Shown here piece by piece: positions 38,441 to 51,071 of a stretch of DNA of 64,000 nucleotides. The position numbers and the translations under genes are program-made. The notes beneath the pieces are model-generated. The model did not search any database, was not told where the DNA came from, and saw only the letters and a list, made by a program, of their open reading frames with translations. Origin of the DNA: Nautilus pompilius (Eukaryota; Mollusca; Cephalopoda; Nautilida; Nautilidae); contig JACATO010001078.1 of assembly GCA_018389105.1 (NCBI GenBank), forward strand, positions 1 through 64,000, in the 5' to 3' direction. How positions within the stretch are numbered: position 1 is the stretch's first letter; each line of letters opens with the position of its first letter.

Positions 38441-40875
38441 AACCTGCCCTTCAAAAGTCTCACCAGTGTGTTTTTCTTTTAATGTTTCAACATTGGGCCG
38501 GTGCCTCCATCAGCCTCAGCCGTCTACTTCACTGTTCACTTGGCCGTCCCTCTCAATGTATGGTCAGTTGGTCTATGTAGTGAGGTTATGAAATTTGTAG
38601 TTTTAGGTTTAAAATAGAACATGATACCACATGATAAGAACTTTTCAAATAGCAAGGTACCAGACATTTAATTTTTTTTTTGTCTTTTTAAGATGCAGAA
38701 CATAGAAATCGTCTCCTAACAAACCAAGAGACCATTTGTCTGACCTCTGTCTTGGTTGAGGTTTACACGGATTCCTCTGGTTTGTTTTGTTGTGGTTACA
38801 GTCAGTCAAGAAGGGAGTCAAATGACTTTCAAAATCATGCTCACCACAGTAAAGTACATATTCCACCTGGTACAGGGGTTGAACGGAAAGTTCAGTCAGA
38901 CTCCTCGTTTGCTTGACATCTGTTGTAATTATCTCTGCCTACACAAAATTCCTTCAGCTGTAATGTGTTTAGTTTATGGGAAAATATTTGAAAAAGTGTT
39001 CTCCATCAGACTTATCCAATATTTACATCTGTTTATATTACTAATACAAAACCTTGAAAATAAACTAAAATTGGAATGAAATAAATTAATTATATAAAAA
39101 GAATGAAAATTAGATTATTATTGATGGTTATTTATAAAGATATTGTGAATTCATAAGATGTTAGGCCACAAATAAGCAAACAGTAATTATTAAGCGGTCC
39201 TTCTAATTGTTATTTGAAAAATACTTTTTTAAATGATGATTTTTCAAATCTGTGATGGCAAAAATAATACATTTCGTACAAAAAATAGCCAAGAGTTGGT
39301 GATGCTGAACAACAGTAAATTATAGAACAAGGGATAACAGATGATATATAGGGAGTATTTTCAGGGGTGGTAAAGTCAATTACTGTGGACAGGTTTTAAG
39401 ATCTCAGAACAAAACACTATCCATGAACAGGAGAGATAAACGTTTCGTAACACAGAAGTTATATCATGTCTGCATCACAGATCCAATTAGATTTCCATCT
39501 TCAAGGGAAAATGGATGCAGATGTTGATCATGCACATCTTATTGTTACAGTTCTATAATGAAGGATATGTAAGTTGATTCAGAAGTTGCAAAAAAACAAA
39601 AGTGTAGATAAATGATGTAACATAGGAGAATGGCTGCAGCCAGTCTGACAGATTCTGATGATACTATGTTCAGTTAGACTCTGGACCAAGGTTCATAAAT
39701 TGTATCTCTCCAACTGTTCACCTATTTGTTTCTTGATTTTGGATATAATAGGCTGATCTCTGTACTCAACAGATATTCTATTTTATATCTTCCTTCTAGT
39801 TGTCATATTATCTTAGCCCTGCACCAGGTGCCAACACAATTTATAGGTGATCTTAAATGTGTATTACTAACAGATGTTTTTCATTTAAATAAATCTCTCT
39901 TGCACACCTGATTTAAGAGACATAGGTTACAACAAAAGCACTTGACAATTTCACACTGTAAAGGTGAGAAATTTTATTTTCAGTCAGAAATCTTTTATAA
40001 TAGGAAACAGTGAACCGATCAGTCACTATTCATCACAAAATGGTCAGGCCTATGATGTAAAGCATGTCTGTAAGTCAAAGGTGGTTCGTGTTTGCTGTAC
40101 CTAGTGACCGAGCCACTGGTTGAGTAGGAAAGGTGTTCAGTGGAGATCTGTAGACAGCTTTAACTTCTTAAATCTAGGCAAACTGAACACAAGTCGGCGG
40201 AGTAGCATTCTACAGAATGGTGAGCTGATGTTCTGAGCTAGAAAACTTTCTGACGGTTGGACAGCGCAATACCTGAAATATTATGGGCAGATGGCTGTTA
40301 TTTGGGTGCAAATGAGAACAAGATTGAAAAGTGGGCATTTACTATAAATTATACATTTGGGTGAGCAGCGTGAAAGCTGACACTCGCTTGACTGAAACAG
40401 TCGGACCGCAGTTTGCTTCTCCATTCTGAGAGATGTTAGTGTAGAGAGAGCAGGTGAACATAGTGCACCCTGATTTACTTCTGCCTATGACCACCAACAC
40501 CATTTATCAAAATTCTGACCATACCTTTATACAGCTGGTGCCATAGTGGAACAGGTGTGTTTAAAATGTTCTCTACACGACCAGTGCATTCATTTACTTT
40601 TCAAAATGTTGATGGTGTTCATCACCATTTGGACTTGGTGATGTAAAAAAGTCTCTCTCCAACAAAACAACATCACGGGGCCTTTGTTCAGCTGAGAAAA
40701 TGCACATTTAATATATTTGGTTATTTTCTCTCTTTGTTGGTAAGTTAACTAATATATTAGAATTTTTTACTGCATTATATAAATAGGAAGATAATCAAAC
40801 TCGGTCGGTTTAGCAGGGTAAAATTTTAAAAATACACCACTTGAAGCATTTGTATAATTTTTATTTTGGAGTTAC

Positions 40876-41039
40876 CTCCCATGTCGCTGGTTCTGCAGGA
40901 ATGTGGCTGCAACACCAAATACAGCTATCCCATAAGTCCCTGTCAACAGACAGAAGCCACTTTGAATAGATCTCACAGCATCATCATCCCGCCGCTGAAT
41001 CATTTCCCCAGGTCTCCGCCAGTATTCTTCCAGGGTTTA
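40876..41039 (-). CDS. Candidate minus-strand exon with glycine-rich helix, unrecognised
   Basis: An open frame of about 53 codons reads LEEYWRRPGEMIQRRDDD, then GFCLLTGTYGIAVFGVAATF, then LQNQRHG. It ends in a consensus donor (GGGAG/GTAAC, exon end 40876). A possible acceptor is CAG at 41042-41040, though reading directly from it meets TAA, so the true 5' edge may differ. The hydrophobic GTYGIAVFGVAATF could be a membrane helix. The homologous region exists in duplication copy 1 with one indel. I do not recognise the family. It lies antisense to, and about 1.2 kb upstream of, the TRIM remnant. Confidence 0.35.
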
Positions 41040-42233
41040 CTGTCACCAACAAAATATCAACTCCTCTATTCTGGACAAATAAATAGTACAATGTTTCTAT
41101 AATTCTGTTAATAATTAAAATATTTAGGTCAAAATTTACTACTGAATAATGACCATCAATGCCTAACATCCTAATTATTCATTAATTACATTTATTCAGC
41201 CAGACAATGGCACTTCAGTATAAAATCCGATCACAAAGTTCCAGGTGAAAAAAAGATCCAACCCCACACCATCTGGTCATCAGACCCATGTTTTCGTTCC
41301 CTTTATTTTAATTTTATCATAACATTCAGACCCTTAATCTGCATAAAACAACGGAACTCAATTTGGGTAATTGTTCTTGTTACATTGAATTTATATAATA
41401 CACATTTAAAACCTGGGCTTGTAGGGTTATAAACGGGCACTTATGAGATATGGGAGGGATTAACACACAACCGTAACCTTAACACTAAAAGTGGGCAAAT
41501 TCCAAAGACGACGACATCTGGCCATAACTGATGGTACAATTACAAGCTGACTGTTTATCTGTCCTCTGTTTTTACATTATTATTGTTGTCGTCGTCATGG
41601 TGAGGATCATTGTTCAGTCAGTCAGCAGTAGCTCAAACAGAGAGAAGTGAGCTACCTTTATTTCTCTCAAATTGCAGTAGTTTTGTAGCACCATTAAGAC
41701 AACATTTTTCTCTCTCACTTTATATCCACAACGACAACAAAATATTAGAAAAGCCAGGGTTTTAATAACAGAACAGAATTCTGTAGGTCATCACCCTCCC
41801 TCTCTTGAGTAATAACTATTCTTGGCAAAGACAACACTGAGGATATCCGTGTCTCTTTGGTCTCCATGGCTACTCAGCGAGATGTGCTCCTTACATACAG
41901 GCAAATACCGAATACCAAAGATGGGCTACACTACTAGTACAACAAACAACAAAAATACAGGTATATAATAGCTTCATACAACAAAGGGAGAGCTATAATT
42001 TAAAATTATCCATATCTTCCTCTCTCCGCGTAAGAATATTTTTTTTTTAAAATTCATCTAGAATTTATTCAGACCATGTAAATCTAACACTTGATTAAAA
42101 ACAATATTAGTTATCTCCCTTACACACACACAAGTAGGGGTGAACAATGTCGTCAATCAACGTGTGACTGTTTATGAAAAAATCTTTCAGAGTTGAAGAT
42201 TCTGATTGATTATCACTCAGACTGATGGAGAAC

Positions 42234-42933
42234 AGTGATGGCTGCCATATCTGGAGAAGTTCAAGGAACCCAAAACTCTGCTCTGTCTCCATTTCTGCTG
42301 CTGATCCAGTCAACAACACATTGACATCGAGCAGATGAAGTCCAGCCGGCAACCATTGGACTCCTTCCCCTTTCCAACCTGCAGGAAGGGAAACAAAACC
42401 ACAAGCCTGGGGGAGGGGGTGAAAAAATGAGAATGATTTTGTCATCAGGGAGTCAGGTAGGGTCCATTGATGTGGAAGGTTCATATAGGATGAGTGAGTG
42501 GTCCAAGGATGAGATCATCATTACTTTGGTGAGGATGATTTGCATTCATGGCTCAGAGGAATAAGAAGAGTGGAGAGAGAGATTACTGTGGAGTCTGTAC
42601 CAAGAAAAAAACAGGAGGAATTAATCTGTTCCATACCTTACCTGGGATGGTGGTGGTTGTTGTTGGGTGATGGAAATGTCCTGGTGTCTGAGTGTTGAAA
42701 TCTCTGACTTGTCTTTATGTCCACAGAAGAGTAAAATTTTACCTACCAGTGAAGGTCACACCCTTACTGAACTACCCCCAGGATGTCACTGTGAAGAGGG
42801 CCAGGTGACCAGGAGCTGAGTATACCAACTGACAGACACCAGTTCTGTGCCTGAACTTGGTCCTGTGTTGGTTTAAATAGGAACAGGCATAGATAGAGAA
42901 GACAGGGTGACAGTTTACAAGGTGTACAACTGA
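42234..42933 (+). pseudogene. TRIM-like gene remnant in duplication copy 2
   Basis: Aligned with 7782-9499. The RING start is recognisable (ATGGCTGCCATATCTGGAG against ATGGACGGCTGCTGCCCTC), and the segment continues to about 42410. It then jumps at about 42440 to sequence matching 8820 onward (GGGAGTCAGGTAGGG). The last propeller strand survives (GTGACAGTTTAC) with a TGA at 42931-42933. The B-box, whole coiled coil and much of the propeller are deleted, and the promoter block is missing, so this is a non-functional relic. Confidence 0.8.
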
Positions 42934-43934
42934 AGGTGATAAATAATCTCCTCCTCAAGAAAACACCTTGTCTACCCATCCTTTTATCTCTGATATTTCA
43001 ATTCATGAAATTTCATGAATTTAATCTATATTCAGTAAGAATAATGACTTGTTGTCTCCCCTTAGAATAGACTTGATGTATGTAAAGTTACCATAGAAAC
43101 AAAATTTTAATAGATGATGATGTGTGCTGCAGTTGCTATGGTGATTGGTTATTTTGGCTTCAGGGAGAAGTACACTTTGTTTTAGCTGACATCTGAATGA
43201 TGTTTTTCTCTATTTATTCACTGGACTGTAAAAAATTAAAGAAAATCAATTTTTCCCAGTGTAGTCAGTTAGTTTTTTGATGTATTGTAGTTTGTTAATA
43301 TTACAACAAGATGATGTTATTATAATTGTTGGCTTGGGGAAGATTTTAATTGATATATTATCATCATTTAATATTATTACATGTTTTTATTATTAAGAAC
43401 TGTTCTACTGTTGCCATTAGTAACGGGTCTTAATTTTGGGAGATGCTGATCATCTCTTGGCTAAAAACGTGAGGACGGACTTTTTGTTTTGTTTCTTTTC
43501 TTTTGTTGATCTTTTCTGAACATTAAAAAATTGTTTTTTCTTCCCTTTCTCTTCTAGTCTGCCTCTGAATTCCCTAAAAATTCAGACATCGGTCAGTCAG
43601 TTGCTAAGCAAATGTCACAACAATAAGAGAATGCAAATTCCTTAAATTTCCTTTTATGTTTTAAAATTTGTACAAATGTTTGCTGGTATTTATCAGTTGA
43701 GTAAGTGAAGTCTACATGTCAAAAGCTAAACTAACAAAGACAATCTTTATTATGCGTTATCTTCTGAATGTGATGAGATTTGGTTTCTATAAAAAGTGAG
43801 AAGAGATTTGGTATCGAAACAAATGAGAATGAATAGTTTGCTGTTTGTTAACCCTATAACACTGAAGGAGTTTGTCAGCCTCTAAAGGATTCATTTCTGA
43901 TCTGATTCTGTTGGGGTTTCCTACTACAGTCAGC

Positions 43935-44704
43935 ATTACCTTGATTTTGCTCCGGACCTGACATGCGTTTTTGTGCCTTGGCGATGTTGGGTGCTTCCAA
44001 TGTGATGACTGAGCTTTGGTTACCGGGTCGCACCCATACACCCATATCTCATCTCCAATTATCGCGGTATTCTGGAACTCAGGATCCCTGTTGGCAGTAT
44101 CCAGCAGGTCCTGTTCAACCTCAAGATGAAGTTGTTGTTGTTCCTGAGGAAGCAGCTTGGGCACAAATTTCGCTGCCACTCTGCACAAGCCCAAATCCTC
44201 CTTTAAAATTGCATGTGCAGAATCTTTACTGATCCCAACATCGTCACCAATTTCCTGCACCGTCAAAAGACGATCCTCCATTATCAAGGTCTGCACTTTC
44301 TCGATAACAACTGCATTGTGGCTTTTGGACAGCCTCCAGGAATGCTGTCACTCTCAACCAATGTGCAGCCATATTGAACCTGTTGTACCATTCTTTTATT
44401 TGGGTAACACCCATGGCATTGTCAACGAAAGCCTGTTGAGTTTAGCAAATTGTTTCCGCTTGAGTATCTCCAAGCTTTGGACAAAACTTGATGCAAGATC
44501 GTTGCTCTACACGTTCCATCATCACAGAGTATGTAGTACAGCACCTCACACGCTGGCTGCCTGACAGTGACTGACGCATTCATGGAAGCCCACCAAAAAC
44601 TACGCATGAAGGAACGTGGCTCCACTATGCACACTTTTGCCTCCCTAAATCATTACTTCCCACAGGAAAAAATAAAGTTGGATACTTTTTCGACAGACCT
44701 CGTA
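43935..44704 (-). mobile_element. Truncated mariner element
   Basis: The 5' terminus at 44704 reads ACGAGGTCTGTCGAAAAAGT on the minus strand next to TA, matching known mariner ends of the GVQW3-related group. Inside are EQRSCIKFCPKLG (near 44500) and, in another frame, LTVQEIGDDVGISKDSAHAI, then GLCRVAAKFVPKLL, GDEIWVYGCDPVTKAQSSHW and RSKIKVMLTV. GDE(S)WVYGYDPETKAQSSQW is the catalytic-Asp region of this family. The element stops after VMLTV at about 43935, so the second and third catalytic residues and the 3' TIR are missing. An earlier frame change separates the N-terminal HTH. The break coincides with the end of duplication copy 2. Confidence 0.88.
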
Positions 44705-47700
44705 TATCATAGTAAGATAAGTGATGAGTTTCTTCCTAAATCAATGTCTACTACAGCTAAGGTTGTAAGTTAGCAGCAAATTCCTCCATGGCTCTGTTTA
44801 TTACACTCTGGCCTCCATTCATCCACTTTCCTTTGTTGTAGCAGCTTCATGGGGTTTGTGCTATAGTTGGCACATGTTTTCACCATCAAAAGAAATATCT
44901 TGATTGCAAATTTGGCTTTTACCTTTCATGGAAGCTTTCTGAATCAAAATATTACAAAGGTTTTAGAAGGCATTCCGACCTTCAACACATTTGTCTACTC
45001 GTTTATCTGGAAACGGTCAGTGGTCAGCCTGCTACAACTACTGATTCTTCAGCTAAATAATCAGCATCTGAAAAATCCAACCACAATGTAGGTTCTTTGA
45101 CGTATGTAATTAAGTATTATACTTTTACTAACAAAGATCCAGCTGTGGTTATTCATACAGCTACAGTAAAATCTGTTTACCTTTCCTAGGAAGAAACCAT
45201 GAGATATTTGACACAGTACGGTCCAATCATCCCCTATACTGAGCTTGGTACCTGGGTCAGGTATGGTCCACCAGAGAATCAGAACAGCTCTTGATCTCTC
45301 AGCTCTATCATAATTGAAAAACTTACCTGAATTAGAAATACCTGATCAGTTAACAGGTTATAACATTATGAATAAAAAAATTAGGCAAAAACAGGAGAGG
45401 TTTTCCACATCATGAAAATGAGATTTAACATTATGCTGGTTGCTTACATTGGAATAAGCAAAACATGCACACTTTCTATTATGATATTGTTTTATCTCTC
45501 TCTTATATAAAAATAATATTGCTGATACATAACTTTTACATACTGCAGAGCAATATAGGCACTCCATAGAAAGCTTATCTTTGAAATTTAACTAATAATA
45601 GGTTGAAATCAAGGTATTTTTGTCTTTATTTCTGCTTTCATTAAAAGAATATACTGGCAGAATGTTACAATATATAAACTGAGCCATTTTAAGTGACTTT
45701 ACTCTAATTTTCTTTACAAAACATTTTTTATGTTGGGAAACATGAAGTTTCACATATATTCATAGTGGAAAGAGGGGTCTTTAGAACTACTTTATTTCCT
45801 GCTTGAGATAATGTTCAGTGTACAGTAATAAATTTCTGGCCTCCCAATAGGAGTAATTTAAAATATTGTTACAAATTTAACTAAAAGGCCTATTAACTGG
45901 TAACCAATCATCCACTATAATGGTAATTGCACATCCTTATCACATAATTGATTAATATAAAATTAATAATCACATTCATTGACAGCATATAATGGCACCA
46001 TAACTTTTAACGAAAATGCAGCATTTTATGGTTACGCACACAGCTACATCCTCCTCCTTCAGGTGATAAGTTTTTGAACTAAGATGTAATTCATTCTAGA
46101 GGAATCTAATTATGAATGTACCCTGAGATTCCAAGGTGATGTATAACCTATTTTGATCCTTTTAAACAGCAACAGACTCCAAAAATAACCTCCTTTATTT
46201 CCATATCTGACTTTGCATGTCCTCATGACCATATTTTAATATTCCCTTTTTCAGAAATTAAACTATACTTTCTAAAATATTAGAAAAGTATCACAGATAA
46301 AAAATGGGATTTTTTTTATTCCTCTCTACTTCAGAATAGCTTTGTTTACATTTAATATAGGCTGTGCCCCAGTGATTCACATGGAAAGTATCCATGATGT
46401 CACATTGCCCATAGTGACAATGAATTTTGGCTGTGTTGGTAAATATTCTCTTATGATCGCAGACATTTGTAAACAAACCACCACAGTTGATGTATTTTGA
46501 GACACTATACCCAGAAGGCACACAAAACTACCAGACAAAACAGTTGTCATTCAACAAACATATGTATACCTGATTCAGAAAAGCAAACAGAATCAGACGT
46601 TGAGTTAATGCCAGATTTAGTGAACTACTTGATTTACCCTCCTACAATCACATGGTTCTCCAGAATTAGATAATCATTATCTATACTTATATAAAACAGA
46701 ATCTTTGGTTGATATTCTATAATTCAAAATTTACAAAAAGAAATCTCAAATATTGATGGAAAATTATGGAAAATTTCTTTCAAGTAAAAATAATTTTCCT
46801 CAAGTTCCACGAACTGGCTCAGCCCCCTGGGCCTGTGCATTAATTCACCACTGCATAAACAGCCACATACCTGAAATATGTAGATTTCAGTCAGGTTCAT
46901 TTATTTATGAAGTTGGTAAACTAGTAAGGAATTGCACCACATATAAGTTACCAATCATTCTAATTAGATAGTTACTGCATCATTTTAAATACATACAACC
47001 CACAACATCCTATTTGTAAATCTGTTAATGTTATGATTTATTAAATGTTCTAATAATTATGCAGAAAGAATTTTGGTTTTGTAGCCACAGTAATTTGTTT
47101 TATGATTTTAAAAAGTAAATTGACTAGAAATAGCCTTTCTAAAGTTTGTAGGAGTATTTTTCTTATTTTTTATGTAAATGTATTTAAAAGGTGAATAGCC
47201 AAGTTCCGAACAACAACAGGTATCACTTGAGGGCAAATTAATGGTGGTGGGTGATCAATGGTATTAATAAGATACATGCATACTGATGTTTAACATTGGA
47301 GATGTCTCCTCCTGTGACTAAGCACGACTCTTCCATGAACTCTCCTGCGTTAATTTCAGTACCACAATAAGAAATAGAAGTTTGAACTTCGTCTTTTCAT
47401 TTATTTATTACCTTTTGTAAATACTTGATTCATGTCAAAAGCTCAGTGAAAGAGGATAAGTTGCCATGTGCACAAAGGAAGAGAAGGTGGGTAATAATGT
47501 TCCTATGTGCCTGGGACCAATATGAGCAAACAGCTACCATAATGGTAAAAGCCTTTGACCAGACTCATTTGAATGTACAGTATTAACAATCCTCCCAATG
47601 GTAAGAGATGATCCACACTGAAGCTGAAATTACTATCACCTGAGAAACATTCTCTGCACCTCATCAGCAATGTGACTTATTTTAACAAATAAAACAATGG

Positions 47701-49060
47701 ACTCCACGATTGTCACGAATTAAGGATAGTAGCTAAACAGGGGAGGGCAATCAGGGAAGCTGCCCTGTACACAGTTTATATGGTGGGGAGCAACAAACTG
47801 CTTAGCAGTCTTAAAAATTTAGAAAATTGTGCAGAATTAAAGTAAAGAAAAGGGGTAGTTAATACAACACTTTCAAGCTGACTTGTGAACGGTCTGCAAA
47901 ATGTCCCAAGAGTTTATTAACCAGTTACTACAATCTCTCAAACCGACTGATGTAAAACCTCTGACTGACTGACCACACACCCACCCGCAGAAATGTGTCC
48001 TACCAGCGAAACACCTCTGCACACATCTAACTCTACCAGTAGCCGTGGCCTCGTATGAACGAAGCTTCAGCTGGGTTAATGAAAACCCACCTCGGGTCAA
48101 CCGAGAGCCAGGAATCTCCTCCACTGAGCTTCACGTACTGAAGGATACAGAGAACCAACCAATCTGCTAAGTTCAAGGTTGATTTTTAATGATGTATAGT
48201 TCTTGATGCTGCTGTCTCACACGAAGTTAGAAACCTGCTTATCGACCATTTTAATTAGTGTATAAACAGTAATCCACCCGGAAATGTTCTCAAGGGAGAC
48301 GGATTCCTTTGACGACTTCTGTACAGCAGATTTTTCCAAAAGTCAAAACAATTTAACCAACCACAGTCAGTAAATGTTTAAGGGGCTGGCTGGGCAGTCC
48401 CAGATTCAGGGGAGGAATGGCAGGTGTGGTTTCTCGGCAGTGATTAATCCAGGGTCGACCAGGGGTCACCACCCCAGCAGAAACTCAGCACTGACTCAAG
48501 TTTCTTCTCATCTTTCTGTAGCAGGAGGAAGGTTGGCATCAGCCTCGACCTCACACAGGGGGCTGCATGAAAGAGATGATTCATGGGGTGTATCCCCTTA
48601 ATCCGCCTTCATAAACAGCAGCAGTCGATCTGCCGTGGACATCACATGACCGGAGCCATGTCTGCTTTACTGACGGGTCAAGGTTTAGCCTTCAGTGCTG
48701 TTCCTGGCACACACCAGTACAGAGGGGAGCTGGAACATGCGACTGGCCCACAGACATCACAGGAAGGACCACTAAGGTGGAGGGGGTCTGAGCACAGACA
48801 TCATTATTGGGTGGGTGCATGTACTCCATGGAGTACCAAAGCCGGACAGGACTAATCCAATGGACGATAAGAATTATCCACGGGGCCACACGTAACTGAC
48901 CGATGTCTTCATGACCGATCCATCCATTACCTGGATGATGGGGCCAGGATAATCGCTACTGGATAATGTACGAACAACGAAATGTCGCCTACAGACCGAC
49001 GACCACAAACAACAATTGACAAATGGCGGCGGTCTTTTCTAAATAATTGAAGAGCAGTGA
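44705..49060. other. Intergenic, no confident gene
   Basis: AT-rich with short ORFs. GC rises after about 47900. A minus-strand ORF (47873-48124) and plus-strand ORFs (48374-48855) lack recognisable motifs. Confidence 0.45.
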
Positions 49061-49270
49061 AAACTTACAACAGGGCGTCCGACATCTTGTCAAAGATGAA
49101 GAAAACCGCATCCGGGCTGTGAAAGCTGGGAGAAATGTCGGCTACTGAGGACAGCCCGGCTTCTCTTCTATCCGCTGCCAGCTTTCCCGCCTTAGCACCA
49201 GGACCCGGTCGTCTGCTGGCTTCAGTTTCCCTCCTCTCCTGGCGGGTCGCGCTCTGATTGGTCCGTCCTG
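49018..49270 (-). promoter_or_regulatory. Promoter-like GC-rich region with possible first exon
   Basis: An inverted CCAAT (ATTGG at about 49257-49261) lies about 170 bp upstream, on the minus strand, of ATG at 49085. That ATG has A at -3 and opens MSDAL, immediately followed by a consensus donor (exon end 49069, GTAAG at 49068). AATGGCGGCGG near 49022 resembles a YY1/initiator-type site on the plus strand. Together this suggests the promoter and very short coding first exon of a minus-strand gene. I could not find its second exon. Confidence 0.35.
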
Positions 49271-49469
49271 GTTAGCCACGCCCTCATATCCGCTCGTCTT
49301 GCCGCAGTTCGCCAAAGTAGCGGGACGCGCGGCTGTACACGTAATTTGAACAAACGCAGGGGGGATAACTCCATGTTGCTGCTGAGAATGAGAGGAGGAC
49401 AACGGTGTGCTCACGGAACTCGCTTGTGATGGGGCATCCCCAAGGTAAGGGGTTAATTTTGTTTGCATA

Positions 49470-51026
49470 GAAACTGTCAGATTCTATCGCTCTCCGTATC
49501 TTTGAGTGTACATTCTACATCCAGTTGGTCTGGATAACCGCCTGTTGATACTGGTAGTGATGCCAGACAAGGACTCTGACCGGGAACAGACGGAGACCGA
49601 ATCGGTGGCTGAGGTGTACATCTGACCGGAAAACCGGTTAATCCGGTCAAACACACGAACGAGAAATTACCCGGACGGAGAACAGACTACAATGAAACCA
49701 TTAAAGGGTCTTGCACCCAGTTTGCTGCTGCGTCTGGTGATTCCTGATTTTATTAAAATTTATCCTAAATTGAATTATAATTTAAAGATGAATTGTATGA
49801 TATTGAACCGTGATTTACTCCGATTTATTGGATGTTGTGAGAGGAAGTCATTTTAGCGTCTACCAAGCTGAGTGTATGTGATGTGAATTCCCTCTATTCA
49901 CTGACGGGTTGGCCATATTACCTCCACTGCTTCATCTTGTGGTATTTACTGATGTGTTTATCTGATTTAATGGTCCATTTATGTTACCCTGTTTACTGTT
50001 TGTTTTACTTTATTGTTTATTTATTGCATTGTATCAGAACCAGTTGTTGTTCTGTTTACTCGATTGTTTTGTTGTTAACAAAATCTGCTTCCTCGCTGTT
50101 TCAGTAAATACTGACGATGTAGACAAAGGAGCTGAGCGCATAGAGTTTCCTGCATTCCGCCTGATAGTATAAATAAGTACCCATTGAGCCAGTTACCTCC
50201 CCTGCGGCAGGTAGCTCGGGGCTCTCTCTCTTGAGAAGTCCTGCCGCAAACTGAATATTACGGAGGTACAACAAATTTTATTAATGTGTAACTGAAAGTT
50301 TTAATTTCAGTTATTTTCATCGATGATTTATAAATATGATTCCGTCGGTAATTTTATCTAAATATCTATTGTGTTGCCAGTGGTGGGGGGGGGGTGCGTT
50401 CAGATGTATGTAAGTGTGCAGCAAAATCTAGCATTACTGTTTGTTTATTCTGAAAAGTAACGGATTTCTCCTGTGGTGATGCACGGATTACCTCCCTTAA
50501 TTACAAACTGAAGCAAAAGCAGGAATATGGATTTATATTTATTTGTAGACCTGTAAAACTATGATGTTGGTCGAGAACAATATTAGAATTTTTTTATCGA
50601 AACTGTTTTTAGGCGAAATTCTGAGGTGATCAGGGTGTAAGAAATTTGTTTTTTATTATGGTATAAGGGAGACAACTCCTTTAAACGTGCAAATTTTGAC
50701 AGTTATTGACTTATAGGAAATAAATTCTTGCTTTTGATCTTCATAGATTCGATCCTTCATTTTCAAAAGCTTATACAGATATAGAACGACAGAGAGCACA
50801 GGCATTCCGAATTACTGGATATTAATAACTAATGTTTATTACTTGTTGCGTAAACTCCATATAAGTTAACCAATATGAAATACAGGCGGTTAATAAAGCA
50901 AGAATCACCTTAAAGCGACATCAGCCAAATGTTTTGTTGGTATCGATGCCCAATCAGCTGGAAGGTCACAGTCAAAGTTTATTTAAAAGGACAATAAAGT
51001 AAAAAAAATTACCAAAGAAAATTAAC

Positions 51027-51071
<45 letters not shown>

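Larger units (their letters stand above)
40037..43925 (+). repeat. Segmental duplication, copy 2 (TRIM locus)
   Basis: Collinear with 6306-10090. Relative to copy 1 it has extra sequence at about 40492-40890, 41412-41935 and 43040-43480. It lacks the ~170 bp promoter block and the ~800 bp B-box/coiled-coil block. It has far lower GC in the shared coding parts, consistent with relaxed decay. Its right end abuts a truncated mariner element. Confidence 0.85.
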
